In this document: positions 23,278-23,858 of the stretch, one piece after another
How the letters are laid out: every line of letters begins with the position of its first letter
Numbering within the stretch: the stretch's first letter is position 1
From: Haemophilus sp.
GTDB taxonomy: Bacteria; Pseudomonadota; Gammaproteobacteria; Enterobacterales; Pasteurellaceae
DNA: 23,858 nt
Direction: 5' to 3'
Assembly (NCBI GenBank): GCA_019423005.1
Contig: JAHZCF010000001.1
Coordinates: 1 to 23,858 of the forward strand
Notes under the pieces: generated by a model
What the model saw: the letters and a program-made list of their open reading frames with translations, nothing else
What the model was told of the DNA's origin: nothing
The model's database searches: none
Program-made: the position numbers and the translations under genes

Positions 23278-23858
23278 TTATTGATGGCGAATACGTGGGT
23301 TTACCACGCCATAAAGTAAATCGATCGTCAAATTCACCAGAATAATAATTGTGGCAATAATCAACACGGCGCCTTGTAAGACGGGATAATCGCGATTGGT
23401 AATCGCATCAATAATCCATTTACCAATACCCGGCCATGAGAAAATTGTTTCGGTTAAAACTGCACCGGATAATAACTGTCCTACAATCAATCCCACCACG
23501 GTCACAACAGGGATCAGTGCATTACGTAGCGCATGAACAATCACAATTCGGGTATAACTTAAGCCTTTCGCTTTTGCGGTACGAATATAATCTTCACCTA
23601 ACACTTCCAACATCGAAGAACGTGTCATTCGGGTAATCACCGCAAGTGGAATGGTACCTAGCACAATAGATGGTAAAATCAATGACTTAATGGCATTTCC
23701 AAAGGCACCTGGCTCACCTGAAAGCCAAGTATCGATTAACATAAAACCGGTTGGTGTATCGATCCAGAAACTATCTTCTAAACGTCCCCCTTGTGGTAAA
23801 TCTAACCAAGGTGAAACATATAAGATCAAAATTAATCCCCACCAGAAAATTGGCATGG
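23278..23858 (-). CDS. dppB: Dipeptide ABC importer permease DppB (5' end outside window)
   Basis: The C-terminal 190 or so residues of an OppB/DppB-type permease; the coding frame runs off the right edge. The visible part aligns closely with E. coli DppB from its internal MPIFWWG onward (about residue 140 of 339), through IPLAVITRMTRSSMLEVLGEDY and ALRNALIPVVTVVGL to YGVVNPRIRH. The first methionine seen (23856) is internal, not the start. It would be the first of dppBCDF here; whether a dppA binding-protein gene lies upstream cannot be seen. Confidence 0.95.
   Translation of the reverse strand, partial: MPIFWWGLILILYVSPWLDLPQGGRLEDSFWIDTPTGFMLIDTWLSGEPGAFGNAIKSLILPSIVLGTIPLAVITRMTRSSMLEVLGEDYIRTAKAKGLSYTRIVIVHALRNALIPVVTVVGLIVGQLLSGAVLTETIFSWPGIGKWIIDAITNRDYPVLQGAVLIIATIIILVNLTIDLLYGVVNPRIRHQ

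Overview
The window is chromosomal DNA from a Pasteurellaceae bacterium, most likely a Haemophilus and, as my best guess, close to H. parainfluenzae. The strongest evidence is the Haemophilus-type DNA uptake signal AAGTGCGGT. I count 14 perfect copies on the two strands, against well under one expected by chance. Gene content and AT-rich codon use agree. I see no prophage, insertion sequence, CRISPR array, rRNA or tRNA. Coding density is high and no gene-free stretch exceeds 300 bases.

Left part (1-5600): an uncharacterised gene of the DUF5718 type, whose sequence pattern resembles the fumarylacetoacetate-hydrolase fold; birA on the minus strand; then guaB, a small lipoprotein gene and guaA, completing GMP synthesis from IMP. 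birA and guaB appear to fire from back-to-back promoters with overlapping -35 boxes.

Middle part (5600-11000): an AEC-family permease on the plus strand, then minus-strand genes: a small YgjV-like membrane protein, a metR-azlC-azlD cluster (a methionine-type LysR regulator with a two-subunit amino acid exporter), and a large membrane protein of the misnamed 'site-specific recombinase' Gcr family.

Right-centre (11100-16660): a minus-strand ABC importer operon, read as afuA2-afuA1-afuB-afuC. Automatic annotation usually calls it ferric iron uptake (fbpABC). The sequence argues for an AfuABC sugar-phosphate importer: no tyrosine pair in the binding proteins, the Afu-type His-Asp/Glu-Glu set present, a fused permease, a well-placed CRP site and no visible Fur box. 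The binding protein gene is duplicated in tandem, and one proposed sugar-contact residue differs between the copies. Hairpins between genes probably set their relative expression.

Right part (16700-23858): a tight plus-strand operon udk-dcd-asmA-sotB (pyrimidine salvage, a short AsmA-like envelope protein, an MFS efflux pump). Facing it is the minus-strand dppB-dppC-dppD-dppF dipeptide importer, with dppB cut by the window edge. Many intergenic terminators are built from inverted pairs of uptake signal sequences, so they serve both transcription termination and DNA uptake.
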